From Muricoccus nepalensis (GTDB lineage: Bacteria; Pseudomonadota; Alphaproteobacteria; Acetobacterales; Acetobacteraceae), in the NCBI RefSeq assembly GCF_006438825.1, contig NZ_RCZP01000006.1:140876-204875 (forward strand): a stretch of DNA of 64,000 bases, written 5' to 3'. The translations under genes were made by a program, and so were the position numbers. Shown piece after piece: positions 31,696-40,727 of this stretch. Under the pieces are notes generated by a model. The model had not been told where the DNA came from, did not search any database, and was given only the letters and a program-made list of their open reading frames with translations. Numbering within the stretch: position 1 is the first letter of the stretch; every line of letters begins with the position of its first letter.

Positions 31696-33293
31696 CAGCC
31701 CTTGGCGAGCGGGGCGTACTGGGTGCGGTCGCTCAGCACGCCGATGTTGAGGCCCTTGAGGCTGTTGCGCGTGACCGCCACCTCCAGCTCCTGCAGCATC
31801 ACCGCGAAGGGGCTCTGCTGCTGATGGTCGCGCTGGATGGCCTCGTACAGGGCCACGCGCTTCTCGGTGTCCGTCTCCTTCACGGCGGCGAGCGTGCGCG
31901 CCGTCAGCTCCGGGATGGCCCAGGCGGAGCGCCAGGCGAGGGTCTTGTTGCGCGCGTCGTCCCCGTTGTCGGGGTTCATGCTGAAGGCCTCGGCGTTGCT
32001 GTGCGGGTCGAAGTAGTCGGAGCCCCAGCGGAGCAGCGCGAGGTCGTGCTGGCGGGCGCGGGTCTTGGTGATGACCGAGCGCATCTCGCCGGGCAGCATG
32101 CGCGGGCGGATGCCGATGGCCGCGAGGTTGGCCTGGAGCGCCTGGGCGATGTCGCCGACGGGGGCGCCGGAGAAGAAGTCGAAGGCGCATTCGAAGCCGT
32201 CGGCGTGGCCGGCCTCGGCCAGCAGGTGCTTGGCGCCGGCCACGTCGAGCTTGAAGGGCTTCTCGGTCAGCGCGCCCGGCAGGCCCTCGGGCAGGAAGGC
32301 CTGGTGGACGGCGTAGTTGCTGGGGACGATGTTGCGCTGGATGCCCTCGTAGTCGATCGCCATCTTGATGGCCTGGCGCACCTGGGGCTTCGCCAGGATC
32401 GGGTTCTTCTGGTTCATCGCGACGTAGAGAAGGCTCGCCTTGCGCTGCGACACGACGCTGTAGCGGTTGTCGGTGCTGATGGTGCGGATCTGGTCGGAGG
32501 CGAGGTTGCGGGCGATGTCGTAGTCGCCGCGCTGCAGGCCGAGAAGCTGCGCGGAGGGATCGGCGACGTGGCGCATGATGATGCGGCGCGTGGACGGCGC
32601 CTGGGCGGCGTTGGGGTTGGCCTCCATGGTCACGGCCTCGCTCGCCCGCCAGGAGACGAGGCGGTAGGGGCCGGAGCCGGCGGAGTTGCCCTTCAGCCAG
32701 GCGTTGCCCCAGTCGTCCCCCTGGGCGCGGGCGGAGACGGTCGCCTTCTCCACGATGCTGCCGACGGCCGCCGAGAGGCAGTAGAGGAGGAAGGAGGTGG
32801 CGGTGGGCTCGGCGGTGGTCAGCACCACCGTGCGCGGGTCCGTGGCGCGGATCGTTTGCGCCATGTTGTCCTTGGTGAACCCGAACTGGTTGATGATGAA
32901 GGCCGGGCTCTTGTTCAGCGCCACCACGCGCTGGAGGGAGTAGGCCACGTCCTCCGCGGTCACCTCCTTGCCGCTGGCGAACTTCTGGGCGGGCTTGAGG
33001 CGGAAGGTGAAGGTGCGGGCGTCGTCGCTCGCGGTCCAGCTCTCGGCGAGGTCGCCCTCGATGCGGGAGGGGTTGCTGTTCGGGGTGGTGGTGAGCTTCT
33101 GGTAGACGTTGCCGCAGATCTCGCCGCCCGTGTACTCGAAGCTCTCGGCGGGATCGAGCGTGATGATGTCGTCGATCTGCTTGGCCATGACGATGACCCC
33201 GGGAGGCGTCTGGGCGTGGGCCGCGCGGATCACCGCGTCCCAGGAGAGGAAGGCGGCGCCGGAGGCGGCGAGGAGGCTGCGGCGGGGGATCAT
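31695..33293 (-). CDS. Peptide-type ABC transporter substrate-binding protein (SBP family 5)
   Basis: This 532-residue periplasmic protein has a signal peptide (MIPRRSLLAASGAAFLSWDA, cleavage after AHAQ). The SBP_bac_5 pattern DIITLDPAESFEYTGGEICGNVYQKLT and later GSGPYRLVSWRASEAVTMEAN are clear. It is the first gene of the five-gene leftward operon. The ligand could be a dipeptide, opine-like compound or other small solute. The transporter class is certain; the substrate is not. Confidence 0.92.
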   Translation of the reverse strand: MIPRRSLLAASGAAFLSWDAVIRAAHAQTPPGVIVMAKQIDDIITLDPAESFEYTGGEICGNVYQKLTTTPNSNPSRIEGDLAESWTASDDARTFTFRLKPAQKFASGKEVTAEDVAYSLQRVVALNKSPAFIINQFGFTKDNMAQTIRATDPRTVVLTTAEPTATSFLLYCLSAAVGSIVEKATVSARAQGDDWGNAWLKGNSAGSGPYRLVSWRASEAVTMEANPNAAQAPSTRRIIMRHVADPSAQLLGLQRGDYDIARNLASDQIRTISTDNRYSVVSQRKASLLYVAMNQKNPILAKPQVRQAIKMAIDYEGIQRNIVPSNYAVHQAFLPEGLPGALTEKPFKLDVAGAKHLLAEAGHADGFECAFDFFSGAPVGDIAQALQANLAAIGIRPRMLPGEMRSVITKTRARQHDLALLRWGSDYFDPHSNAEAFSMNPDNGDDARNKTLAWRSAWAIPELTARTLAAVKETDTEKRVALYEAIQRDHQQQSPFAVMLQELEVAVTRNSLKGLNIGVLSDRTQYAPLAKG

Positions 33294-33417
33294 GCTCTGT
33301 CTCCGGTTCGAAGGCGGGCGATGCCCGAGGCGTGCCCGTTCCGCAAGGCTTGGATCGCGGCTGGACGGCCTGGATAGCGGCTGGACGCCGCGCAACCCCC
33401 GTGCCAATCGCGCCGGC

Positions 33418-34101
33418 ATGGAGTTCTGGCAGAGATTTGAACCCGCGCCCGACGCGCCGCCCCACGGGGACAGCGCGGCGCTGCCCATGCCCGACGGCAG
33501 CGCGCTGCGCCTGCCGCTGCGCGACTACGGGGAGGTGGCGGTCACGGGGCTGATCGCCAACCAGGCCTCCTTCGCCGTGCTGCGGCGGCTCGCGGGCTGG
33601 ATGGCGGAGGCGGCGCGGCCGCTGGGGGCGGAGGTGGTCTGCGGGCTGCCGACCCTCGGCCACGCCCTCGCGCCGCTCGTCGCGGAGGCGCTGGGCCACG
33701 AGAACTGGGTCGCGGCCGGCTATTCCCGCAAGCGCTGGTACGAGGAGGGGCTCTCGGTGCCCGTCTCCTCCTCCACGACGCCCGGGGAGCGGCGGGTATG
33801 GCTCGACCCGCGCACCCTGCCGCGGCTCGAGGGACGGCGCGTGCTGCTGGTGGACGACGTGATCAGCACCGGCACCTCGGCGCTGGCGGGGCTCGCGCTG
33901 CTCGGCCGGGCGGGGGTGAGCCCGGTCGGGCTCCTCGTCGCCATGGCGCAGGGAGATCGCTGGGTGGCGTCCTGGCCTGACGAGGTGCCGGTCCTCGCCG
34001 CCTTCGCCGCGCCGCTGCTGCGCCGGGTGCCCGGCGGCTGGGCGCCGGACGAGGCGACGCGCCCCGCCGTCCGCCTGCCGCCGGCCGGGGGCGGGGGCTG
34101 A
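33418..34101 (+). CDS. Phosphoribosyltransferase family protein
   Basis: This 227-residue type I PRTase-fold protein has the PRPP loop VLLVDDVISTGTSA near residues 140-153 and the upstream CGLPTLGHALAPLVAEALG block resembling adenine/orotate PRTases. It diverges from the binding-protein gene. Its role may be purine salvage-like or regulatory. The base is not identifiable and no nucleotide operon surrounds it. Confidence 0.75.
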   Translation: MEFWQRFEPAPDAPPHGDSAALPMPDGSALRLPLRDYGEVAVTGLIANQASFAVLRRLAGWMAEAARPLGAEVVCGLPTLGHALAPLVAEALGHENWVAAGYSRKRWYEEGLSVPVSSSTTPGERRVWLDPRTLPRLEGRRVLLVDDVISTGTSALAGLALLGRAGVSPVGLLVAMAQGDRWVASWPDEVPVLAAFAAPLLRRVPGGWAPDEATRPAVRLPPAGGGG

Positions 34102-34170
34102 CGAAAAGCGTTGCGCCGGCCGCCGCCGCGCTGGTCTGATCCCCCGATCAAGGTGCGGAGGGGCGGGCTC

Positions 34171-34896
34171 ATGCGGCGGCGGTCCATTCTGGCGGCGGGC
34201 GGCGCCGCGGCTCTTCCCTTGGGTTTCCCCGCCGCGGCGCGGGCAGAGGAGGCGGTGGACCTCCTCCTCGTGCTGGCCGTGGACGTCTCCCGCTCCATCG
34301 ACGACGACGAAGCGCGGCTGCAGCGCGAGGGCTACCGCAGCGCGGTGACCGACGCGCGCGTGGTGGAGGCCATCCGCTCGGGCATGACGGGGTCGATCGC
34401 GATCGCCTATGTCGAGTGGGCAGGGGCGGACTACCAGCGGCTGGTGATCCCCTGGACGCGGATCGGCAGCCAGGCCGAGGCCGACGCCTGGGCCGATGCC
34501 CTCAACCGCGCGCCGCGCGTGGCGCTGTCCTGGACGTCGATCTCGGGCGGGCTGGACTTCTCGATGCGCACCCTTCTCGAATCCCCCTTCGAGGGGACGC
34601 GGCGGGTGGTCGATGTCTCCGGCGACGGCGTGAACAACAGCGGCATGCCCGTGGAGGGCCTGCGCGACCGGCTGGTGGCGGAGGGGATCACCATCAACGG
34701 CCTGCCGATCATGAACGACCGCCCGACCTTCGGGCGGCCGTCCCCCATTCCGCTGGACCAGTACTACCGGGATTCCGTCATCGGCGGCGACGGCGCCTTC
34801 CTCATCGCCGCCGAGGACTTCGAGGCCTTCGGCAACGCCGTGCGGCGCAAGCTGGTGCGGGAGATCGCGGGGCTGCCCGGGCCGGTCTTCGGGTAG
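34171..34896 (+). CDS. Exported DUF1194 (von Willebrand A-like) protein
   Basis: This 241-residue protein has a Tat-like signal (MRRRSILAAGGAAALPLGFP, then AARAEE). It has a VWA-like fold with the metal-site segment LAVDVSRSIDDDEARLQREGY (D-x-S-x-S) and DVSGDGVNN. The DUF1194 family is alphaproteobacterial and of unknown function. A GGAGGGG site 7 nt upstream supports this ATG. It lies 69 bp after the phosphoribosyltransferase gene. Confidence 0.8.
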   Translation: MRRRSILAAGGAAALPLGFPAAARAEEAVDLLLVLAVDVSRSIDDDEARLQREGYRSAVTDARVVEAIRSGMTGSIAIAYVEWAGADYQRLVIPWTRIGSQAEADAWADALNRAPRVALSWTSISGGLDFSMRTLLESPFEGTRRVVDVSGDGVNNSGMPVEGLRDRLVAEGITINGLPIMNDRPTFGRPSPIPLDQYYRDSVIGGDGAFLIAAEDFEAFGNAVRRKLVREIAGLPGPVFG

Positions 34897-34907
34897 CGCG
34901 CCTTCCG

Positions 34908-35324
34908 CTAGCGCTCGATCTCCTCGACCACGATGCCGAAGGCGGCGAGGCCCTCGGCCAGGAGGTCGCCGAGGAGGTCGAGGCTGGCGAGGTAGCCGGC
35001 CGGGTCGGCCTCGTGCCGCTCGCGGGCGAGGTTCAGCGCCTCCTCCCACTCGTCGGGCTCGTAGTCGCCGCGGCCGACCCAGGCGAGGGCGATGAGCGAG
35101 GCCTGCTCGTCCTCGTTCAGCGCCTCGATCTGCGTGGGCAGGTCCTCGCCGTCGAAGTCGGCCTTGCCCACGGGGTCGGTGTCCGCGTCGTCGTCGTCGT
35201 CTCCCTCCTCGGAGGCGCGGGCGGCGTCGATGATGTTGGCCACGGCCGGAAGGGCGATGCCGAGATCGACCTCGCCGTCCTCATCCTCCGGGGGGCCTGG
35301 GATTCCGCCGGGTTTGTCGCTCAT
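34908..35324 (-). CDS. DUF3775-like acidic protein
   Basis: This 138-residue cytosolic protein has a low-complexity acidic run (EEGDDDDDADTD) and a C-terminal part (LNEDEQASLIALAWVGRGDYEPDEWEEAL, positions about 65-95) that matches DUF3775 proteins. The function is unknown. The ATG of MSDKPGG is used. It is convergent with the DUF1194 gene, with 11 bp between the stops. Confidence 0.7.
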   Translation of the reverse strand: MSDKPGGIPGPPEDEDGEVDLGIALPAVANIIDAARASEEGDDDDDADTDPVGKADFDGEDLPTQIEALNEDEQASLIALAWVGRGDYEPDEWEEALNLARERHEADPAGYLASLDLLGDLLAEGLAAFGIVVEEIER

Positions 35325-35487
35325 GGAAAGGGTCCCGCTCGCCGTTTGGTGTTGCTGCCGCCGGCCCAACGCTTGACCCGCCGTTAGGCTGCGCGAAACC
35401 CGAGGTCCCGACTCCGCGTTCATTCCGCGAGCTTGATTCAACTCCCTTTAATAACTCTCTGAAATGGTTGAGTTAAGGGGTTCGGCG

Positions 35488-35844
35488 ATGATGAAGATCG
35501 GCGCGACGGCATTCTTCGGCTTCCTGGCGCTCTCCCCCGCCGCGCGAGCGGTCGAGGCGCCGGCCTTCGTCAACGCGGCGATGTGCGAGGCCGCGGCCCC
35601 GTTCACCGCCGCCACCGCCTTCCTCCGGCGGCAGGTGCGGGCCGAGCGCCCGGTCGCGCGGCGCCCGGCGGCCGTGCGGCCTTCCGCCGTCCGGGCCCAT
35701 CGCGACGCCGGGCGTTCCCTGCCGCGCCCGCAGCCGCGCCCGGTGGACGAGGCGCCCGCGCTCGACGGCGAGGCGGTGCTGCGGCCGGCGGTGCACTTCT
35801 GCGTGACGCCCGCCAACACGGCGGCGGCCGTCCGCTACACCTGA
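35488..35844 (+). CDS. Small exported hypothetical protein
   Basis: This 118-residue protein has a signal peptide (MMKIGATAFFGFLALSPAAR, cleavage near ARAVEA). The body is Arg/Pro/Ala-rich, with two Cys (AAMCEAAA and VHFCVTP). AAGGGG lies 7 nt before the ATG and the upstream region is unusually AT-rich, so it may have its own promoter. I do not recognise the family. Confidence 0.6.
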   Translation: MMKIGATAFFGFLALSPAARAVEAPAFVNAAMCEAAAPFTAATAFLRRQVRAERPVARRPAAVRPSAVRAHRDAGRSLPRPQPRPVDEAPALDGEAVLRPAVHFCVTPANTAAAVRYT

Positions 35845-35854
35845 CCCAAGGAGG

Positions 35855-35883
35855 GCGGCCGGAGGAGGCTTCCCGCCGGCCGC
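35855..35883. terminator. Hairpin between convergent genes
   Basis: GCGGCCGG (35855-35862) and CCGGCCGC (35876-35883) form an 8-bp stem with a 13-nt loop, between the stop of the exported hypothetical and the convergent aldo/keto reductase. A two-way terminator is plausible. Confidence 0.4.
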
Positions 35884-35887
35884 GCGC

Positions 35888-36709
35888 TCAGGCGGCCCAG
35901 TCGGGGGCGAAGGCCGGGCTCACGAAGCGCTGGTCCTTCGGCAGGGCGTCGATCTCCGCGACATCCGCTTCCGTCAGCCGTCCCGCGAGGGCGAGGGCCT
36001 CGAGGTTGGCCTTCTGCGTCTCGGCGCGGGAAGCCTTGGGGATGGCGTTCACCCCGTCCTGCCGCAGCAGCCAGGCGAGGGCGACCTGGGCGGCGGTGGC
36101 GCCGTGGCGGGCCGCGATGGCCTGGACGCGCTCGTCCGAGGCGAGGCGCCCCTGGGCGAGGGGGGCGTAGGCGGTGAGCACGATGCCGTTCGCGCGCGTG
36201 ACCTCGAGCAGGCGGTCCTGCGACAGCAGCGCGTGGTACTCGACCTGGTTGGCGGCGATCGGCACGCCGGTCTCGAGCGCGCGCTTCAGCATGCCCGCGG
36301 GGAAGTTCGCGACGCCGATGGCGCGCGCCAGGCCCTCCTCCCGCAGCCGCGCGAGATCGTGCAGGGCGCGCGGCAGGTCCATGTCGGGCGCGGGCCAGTG
36401 GATGAGGTATAGGTCGAGGTGGTCCGTGCCGAGCCGCGACAGCGAGGCCTCGCAGTGCTGGCGGATGCGGCCGAGGTTCTCCCACCAGACCTTGCTGGTG
36501 AGGAAGACCTCTTCGCGCGGCAGGCCGGACGCCTTGATGCCGGCGCCGACGGGCTCCTCGTTCTTGTACATCTCCGCGGTGTCCACGGCGCGGTAGCCGA
36601 GGGAGAGGGCGGATTCGACGGCGGCCTGGCACTCGGCGCCGGAGAGGCGCCAGGTGCCGAAGCCCAGGCGCGGGATGGAGAGGCGGGGTGTGGTGATGCG
36701 ATCGCTCAT
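35888..36709 (-). CDS. Aldo/keto reductase
   Basis: This 273-residue NADPH-dependent AKR of the 2,5-diketo-D-gluconate reductase type has its catalytic tetrad visible: Asp and Tyr in AVDTAEMYKNE, Lys in FLTSKVWW and His in YLIHWPAPD. The cofactor region IPKASRAETQKANLEAL also matches. A TTG 9 bp upstream could add three residues. It lies 22 bp downstream of the WD40 gene on the same strand and may be cotranscribed. The substrate is unknown. Confidence 0.9.
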   Translation of the reverse strand: MSDRITTPRLSIPRLGFGTWRLSGAECQAAVESALSLGYRAVDTAEMYKNEEPVGAGIKASGLPREEVFLTSKVWWENLGRIRQHCEASLSRLGTDHLDLYLIHWPAPDMDLPRALHDLARLREEGLARAIGVANFPAGMLKRALETGVPIAANQVEYHALLSQDRLLEVTRANGIVLTAYAPLAQGRLASDERVQAIAARHGATAAQVALAWLLRQDGVNAIPKASRAETQKANLEALALAGRLTEADVAEIDALPKDQRFVSPAFAPDWAA

Positions 36710-36731
36710 GGCGGGCAAGCTTGGGGACGCG

Positions 36732-37772
36732 TCAGCGTTTCGCCAAGTCCAGCAGCCCCGCGAAGCCCGTCTCCGTGCCGAAGACGAGCTGCGTGCCGGC
36801 CGCGTTCCAGGCCAGCGCGGACACGGGGCCGCGGCCGGGGGCGGCGACGGGCACCACCTTGCCCGAGGCGATCTCGGCCATCAGCACGAGGCCGTCCGCG
36901 AAGCCCGCGACGACCACCTCGTGCTGCGGGTGGCAGGCGACACGGGTGCAGATCACGCCGTCGCCGCCCGCGATCTCGGTCGGCGCCTTGCCCATGGGGC
37001 CGCCGCCGAAGAAGGGCCAGAGGACGACAGAATCCGCGCCCGACGAGGCGAGCCAGCGGCCCTTGGCGGTGAAGGCGATGGAGGCCGTCTTCGCGGGGTA
37101 GCCGGACATGCGCATGTGCTGGCTGTCGGACAGGCGCCAGCCGTGCAGCGCGTTCTCCTGCATGGCCGTCACCACCGCCTGGCCGTCGGGCGCGACCGCG
37201 ATCGCGTGGTGGCTGCCCTTCCACTCCAGCACGCGCGGCTTGGCCTCCTTCGCCGCGACGAACCAGGCGGAAACGCCGTTGTAGTGCGAGGCGAAGACGC
37301 GCTTGCCCTTCGCGTCGAAGGCGATGCCGCCGACGGTGGAGGGGTGCGGGCCGAGGGTCTTGAGCGCCGCGCCGGCGCCGTCGAGCAGGTGGAGGTTCTT
37401 GCCGACCGCCGCGGCGCGCAGGCCCGAGGGATGGGTGGTGACGTGGTCCACCCACTTCATCGCGCCGAAACCGGCGACCCTCTCCGTCGCGCCGTCGGGC
37501 GCGATGCGCAGGAGCGCGCCGTCGTCGCCGCCGGACAGCAGGCCCTGCGCGACGTCGGGCGCGAGCGACAGGGCGGCGCCGTCATGCGCCTCGATCCGTG
37601 TCCAGGCCGCCGCGTGGTCGGCGGTGGCGGCGAGGTGGACGGTGCCGTCCGAGAGGGCGAAGCCGGCGGAGCGGCCCTCGCGCCCGAAGGCCGCGCCCAC
37701 CACCCAGGCGCCGAGCTCGCGGCCGGTGCCGCGCTGCTCGAGGAGGAAGTCCGCTTCCGCGACGCCGGACAT
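36732..37772 (-). CDS. WD40 repeat protein, partner of the CobW GTPase
   Basis: This 346-residue cytosolic beta-propeller has repeated GG/WD-like units (LSGGDDGALLRIAPDG, LASSGADSVVLWPF and similar) across the whole length and no signal peptide. It follows the CobW gene by 1 bp on the same strand, so the two are translationally linked. The pairing suggests the propeller is a partner or client scaffold in metal delivery. That role is inferred from context only. Confidence 0.75.
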   Translation of the reverse strand: MSGVAEADFLLEQRGTGRELGAWVVGAAFGREGRSAGFALSDGTVHLAATADHAAAWTRIEAHDGAALSLAPDVAQGLLSGGDDGALLRIAPDGATERVAGFGAMKWVDHVTTHPSGLRAAAVGKNLHLLDGAGAALKTLGPHPSTVGGIAFDAKGKRVFASHYNGVSAWFVAAKEAKPRVLEWKGSHHAIAVAPDGQAVVTAMQENALHGWRLSDSQHMRMSGYPAKTASIAFTAKGRWLASSGADSVVLWPFFGGGPMGKAPTEIAGGDGVICTRVACHPQHEVVVAGFADGLVLMAEIASGKVVPVAAPGRGPVSALAWNAAGTQLVFGTETGFAGLLDLAKR

Positions 37773-37773
37773 G

Positions 37774-38757
37774 CTAGGCGGCCACCGTGGATTCGAAGCC
37801 GCGGCGCAGCTTCGGGCGGTTGAGGTCGCGGCCGATGAAGACGATGCGCGACTTGCGCGGGTCGCCCTCCTTCCAGGGGCCGATGTAGTCGCCGTCGGCG
37901 ATCATGTGCACGGCCTGGAAGGCGAAGCGGCGGTCCTCGCCCTGGTAGTGCAGGATGCCCTTCGTGCGCAGCAGGTCCTGGCCCTTGGTCTGCAGGAGCT
38001 CGCCGATCCAGGCGTTGAACTTCTCGGCGTCGATGGGCTTCTCCACCTCGAAGGAGACGGACTGCACGGCGCTGTCGTGGGTGTGGTTGTCGTCGCCGGA
38101 CAGGAACTCGGGCTCGCGCGCCAGGATGCGGTCGAGGCTGAAGGCGTCGCGGCCGATGACGGCGTCGAGCGGCACGTCGGACTTGGTGGCGCGGCGGATC
38201 TCGACGGTGGGGTTGATGGCGCGGATGCGGCGCTCGACCTCGTCGGCCTCTCCGGGCGTCACGAGGTCCATCTTGTTGAGCACGATGACGTCGGCGAAGG
38301 CCACCTGCTCCTCGGCTTCGGGGCTGTCGCCGAGGCGGGTCAGGAGGTGCTTGGCGTCGACCACGGTGACGATGGCGTCGAGGCGCGTCGCGCGCTTCAC
38401 GTCCTCGTCCACGAAGAAGGTCTGGGCGACGGGGGCGGGGTTCGCGAGGCCCGTGGTCTCGACGATGATGCCGTCGAAGCGGTCCTTGCGGCGCATGAGG
38501 CCGCCGAGGATGCGGATGAGGTCGCCGCGCACGGTGCAGCAGATGCACCCGTTGTTCATCTCGAAGACCTCCTCGTCGGCGTCGATGACGAGGTCCTGGT
38601 CCACGCCCATCTCGCCGAACTCGTTGATCACCACCGCGAACTTGCGGCCGTGCTGCTCGGTGAGGATGCGGTTGAGGAGGGTGGTCTTGCCGGCGCCGAG
38701 ATAGCCGGTGAGGACGGTGACGGGGACGGGCACCGGGGTGGAAGGGGTGTCGGACAT
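37774..38757 (-). CDS. CobW/ZNG1 family GTP-binding metallochaperone
   Basis: This 327-residue G3E GTPase has Walker [17 protein letters not shown], the metal-binding C-x-C-C in [13 protein letters not shown] near residue 70, [10 protein letters not shown], and the nucleotide-specificity motif LNKMDL. The C-terminal CobW_C domain ends around [10 protein letters not shown] His-containing stretch (DDNHTHD) lies between the domains. Relatives insert zinc or other metals into target enzymes and are often Zur-controlled. The spacer upstream has an AT-rich TTATATAGTA element that could be an operator. Confidence 0.88.
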   Translation of the reverse strand: MSDTPSTPVPVPVTVLTGYLGAGKTTLLNRILTEQHGRKFAVVINEFGEMGVDQDLVIDADEEVFEMNNGCICCTVRGDLIRILGGLMRRKDRFDGIIVETTGLANPAPVAQTFFVDEDVKRATRLDAIVTVVDAKHLLTRLGDSPEAEEQVAFADVIVLNKMDLVTPGEADEVERRIRAINPTVEIRRATKSDVPLDAVIGRDAFSLDRILAREPEFLSGDDNHTHDSAVQSVSFEVEKPIDAEKFNAWIGELLQTKGQDLLRTKGILHYQGEDRRFAFQAVHMIADGDYIGPWKEGDPRKSRIVFIGRDLNRPKLRRGFESTVAA

Positions 38758-38916
38758 GGTGGGGAGCCTCGGGAAGGGGGAGGTCGTGACCTGGCGGCGT
38801 TATATAGTAGCGCGGGGGGCGCCGGGCCATGGGGGGGCGAAGGGCCTCCCGGGGGTGCCAAACCGGCGGCGGGTTCGCGCGTTGTTCCCGGCGCCATCCC
38901 GCGAGAGGAGCGCCCG

Positions 38917-39276
38917 ATGCCCCGTGGCGACAAGTCCGCCTATACCGACAAGCAGAAGCGCATGGCCGCCCATATCGAGGAGGGCTACGAGAAGCGCGGC
39001 GTCCCCGAGGCGGAGGCCGAGGCGCGGGCCTGGGCCACCGTCAACAAGGAGACGGGCGGCGGGAAGAAGAGCGGCTCGGGCCGCGGCAAGCCGCTGAACA
39101 CCGGGCCCTCGAAGACCGGCGGGGCGCGCGGCGGCGCGGCCTCGGCGGCCCGGCCGGCGGCGATGCGATCCACCTCGGCCAAGAAGGCCGCCTCCTCCCG
39201 CACGCCGGAGGAGCGCTCGGCCTCCGCGCGGAAGGCGGCGGCCACGCGGAAGCGGAACGCCGCGGCGAAGGGCTGA
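38917..39276 (+). CDS. Small basic protein of the so-called plasmid stabilisation family
   Basis: This 119-residue Lys/Arg/Ala-rich protein has an N-terminal signature (KQKRMAAHIEEGYEKRGV, WATVNKETGGGKKSGSG). This family is widely annotated as plasmid stabilisation protein in chromosomes. The tail resembles a disordered nucleic-acid-binding segment. GAGAGGAG lies before the ATG. Nothing here indicates a plasmid function, and the role is unknown. Confidence 0.7.
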   Translation: MPRGDKSAYTDKQKRMAAHIEEGYEKRGVPEAEAEARAWATVNKETGGGKKSGSGRGKPLNTGPSKTGGARGGAASAARPAAMRSTSAKKAASSRTPEERSASARKAAATRKRNAAAKG

Positions 39277-39309
39277 GGAGGCCTCCCTCCCGGCGCGGGG
39301 ACGACGCGG

Positions 39310-40704
39310 CTAGCGCCGGCCCTCGCCGATGTCCCACCACAGCCCGGCCATCAGGCCCAGCCCCTCGCGGAAGAGGCTACCCAGCCCGTGCTCGTCCGGC
39401 CCGTGCTGGCCGCAGCCGCCGTAGGAGTGGGGGATCCAGATCACCGGGACGCCGAGTTCCTGCTTGAAGAACTCCGAGGGGCCGGAGGCGCCGATGGTGG
39501 GGATGACGTTCGGCTGGCGGCCCACCGTGCGGGCGAAGGAGTCCTCCACCGCCCGCACCCAGGGGTCGTCCGGGTCGGTGCGGGAGGCGAGGAACATGTC
39601 CCGCTCGGTGACCGGGACCACCTCCACCTCGTGGAAGCCCCCCGCGGCCAGGTGGGCGCGGAGGGCGGGCACGACTTGCGCGCCGTCCACGTCCACGGTG
39701 TGGCGGAGCTGGAGGCGGGCGCGGGCGGTGCCGCCGACGGCGTTCACCGGGCCTTCGGGCTGGCCGGAGACGCTGGCGAGGACGATGGCGCTGCTCCAGG
39801 CGTAGATGCGCTCGGCGTTGGAGAGGCCGGGCTCGCCCCAGTCCTGCTCCGGCACGGGGGCGCCGGGCTGGGGCTCGCTGACGACGGCGCGCGCGGCGGC
39901 GGTGACGGCCTCCGGCACCTGGACGGGCGTCCAGCCGGGGACGAGGATGCGGCCGTCCCGGGAGATGATGGAGGCGATGGCGTGGGCCAGGATCACGCCG
40001 GGGTCCTTCAGCAGCCCGCCCCAGTGCCCAGAATGGTGCCCGCCCTCCCGCAGCGAGACCACGAGGTCCATGGCGATGCCGCCGCGGGTGCCGAGCATGA
40101 TGTCGGGCACGACGCGGGAGACGCGGGGGCCGTCGAGGGCGATGAAGACATCGGCCGCCAGCAACTCGCGGTGGGCGCGGATGAAGGGCAGCAGGCCGGG
40201 GGAGCCCGCCTCCTCGCCGGTCTCGACCATGATCGTCGCGTTGAAGCCGAGGCGGCCGCCGCGCTCGGCCATGACGGCGGCCATGGCGTCGATGCCGAGC
40301 AAGTGCTGGCCCTTGTTGTCCACGGTGCCGCGGCCGTAGATCCGGTCGCCCTCCACGGTCAGCGTCCAGGGGTCGAGGCCGGGCCGCCAGCGCTCGGGCA
40401 TGGCGCGCACGACGTCGCCGTGGCCGTAGAAGAGCACGGTGGGGAGGGCGGGGTCCTCGAGGCGGGTCGCGACCAGCACGGGGCCGTGGACGGGGTCCGG
40501 GTTGTCCAGCACCCGCGTCTCGAAGCCCAGCGCCGCGACCATGGGGCCGAGCACCGCGTGGCAGTAGCGCTCCAGCTCCGACTTCCGCTCGGGCGGGTGG
40601 CTCTCGGTCTGGACCGCGACCAGCCGGGCCAGCCGGTCGAGGAAGATACCGTCGTCGTAGCCGCCCTGCGCGCGCGCGATGGCGCCGTCCCTCGTTCCCG
40701 TCAC
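39310..40704 (-). CDS. M20 family metallopeptidase
   Basis: This 464-residue zinc peptidase has metal ligands in YGHGDVV, the bridging Asp in GTVDNKG, the general base in ETGEEAGS and a late His in GPDEHGLG. The dimerisation domain is between about residues 210 and 335. The start is a GTG at 40702-40704 preceded by AGGAGGA at 7 nt. It is downstream of a peptide-binding protein and an omega-aminotransferase on the same strand. A role hydrolysing an imported peptide, N-acyl or carbamoyl amino acid is likely, but unproven. Confidence 0.88.
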   Translation of the reverse strand: MTGTRDGAIARAQGGYDDGIFLDRLARLVAVQTESHPPERKSELERYCHAVLGPMVAALGFETRVLDNPDPVHGPVLVATRLEDPALPTVLFYGHGDVVRAMPERWRPGLDPWTLTVEGDRIYGRGTVDNKGQHLLGIDAMAAVMAERGGRLGFNATIMVETGEEAGSPGLLPFIRAHRELLAADVFIALDGPRVSRVVPDIMLGTRGGIAMDLVVSLREGGHHSGHWGGLLKDPGVILAHAIASIISRDGRILVPGWTPVQVPEAVTAAARAVVSEPQPGAPVPEQDWGEPGLSNAERIYAWSSAIVLASVSGQPEGPVNAVGGTARARLQLRHTVDVDGAQVVPALRAHLAAGGFHEVEVVPVTERDMFLASRTDPDDPWVRAVEDSFARTVGRQPNVIPTIGASGPSEFFKQELGVPVIWIPHSYGGCGQHGPDEHGLGSLFREGLGLMAGLWWDIGEGRR

Positions 40705-40727
40705 GTCCGTTCCTCCTGGGATGGCGC

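Noticed and set aside
38917-39276. Plasmid partition or toxin-antitoxin function
   Set aside because: The family's usual label is plasmid stabilisation, but no partner gene, partition motif or toxin fold is visible and the locus is chromosomal.
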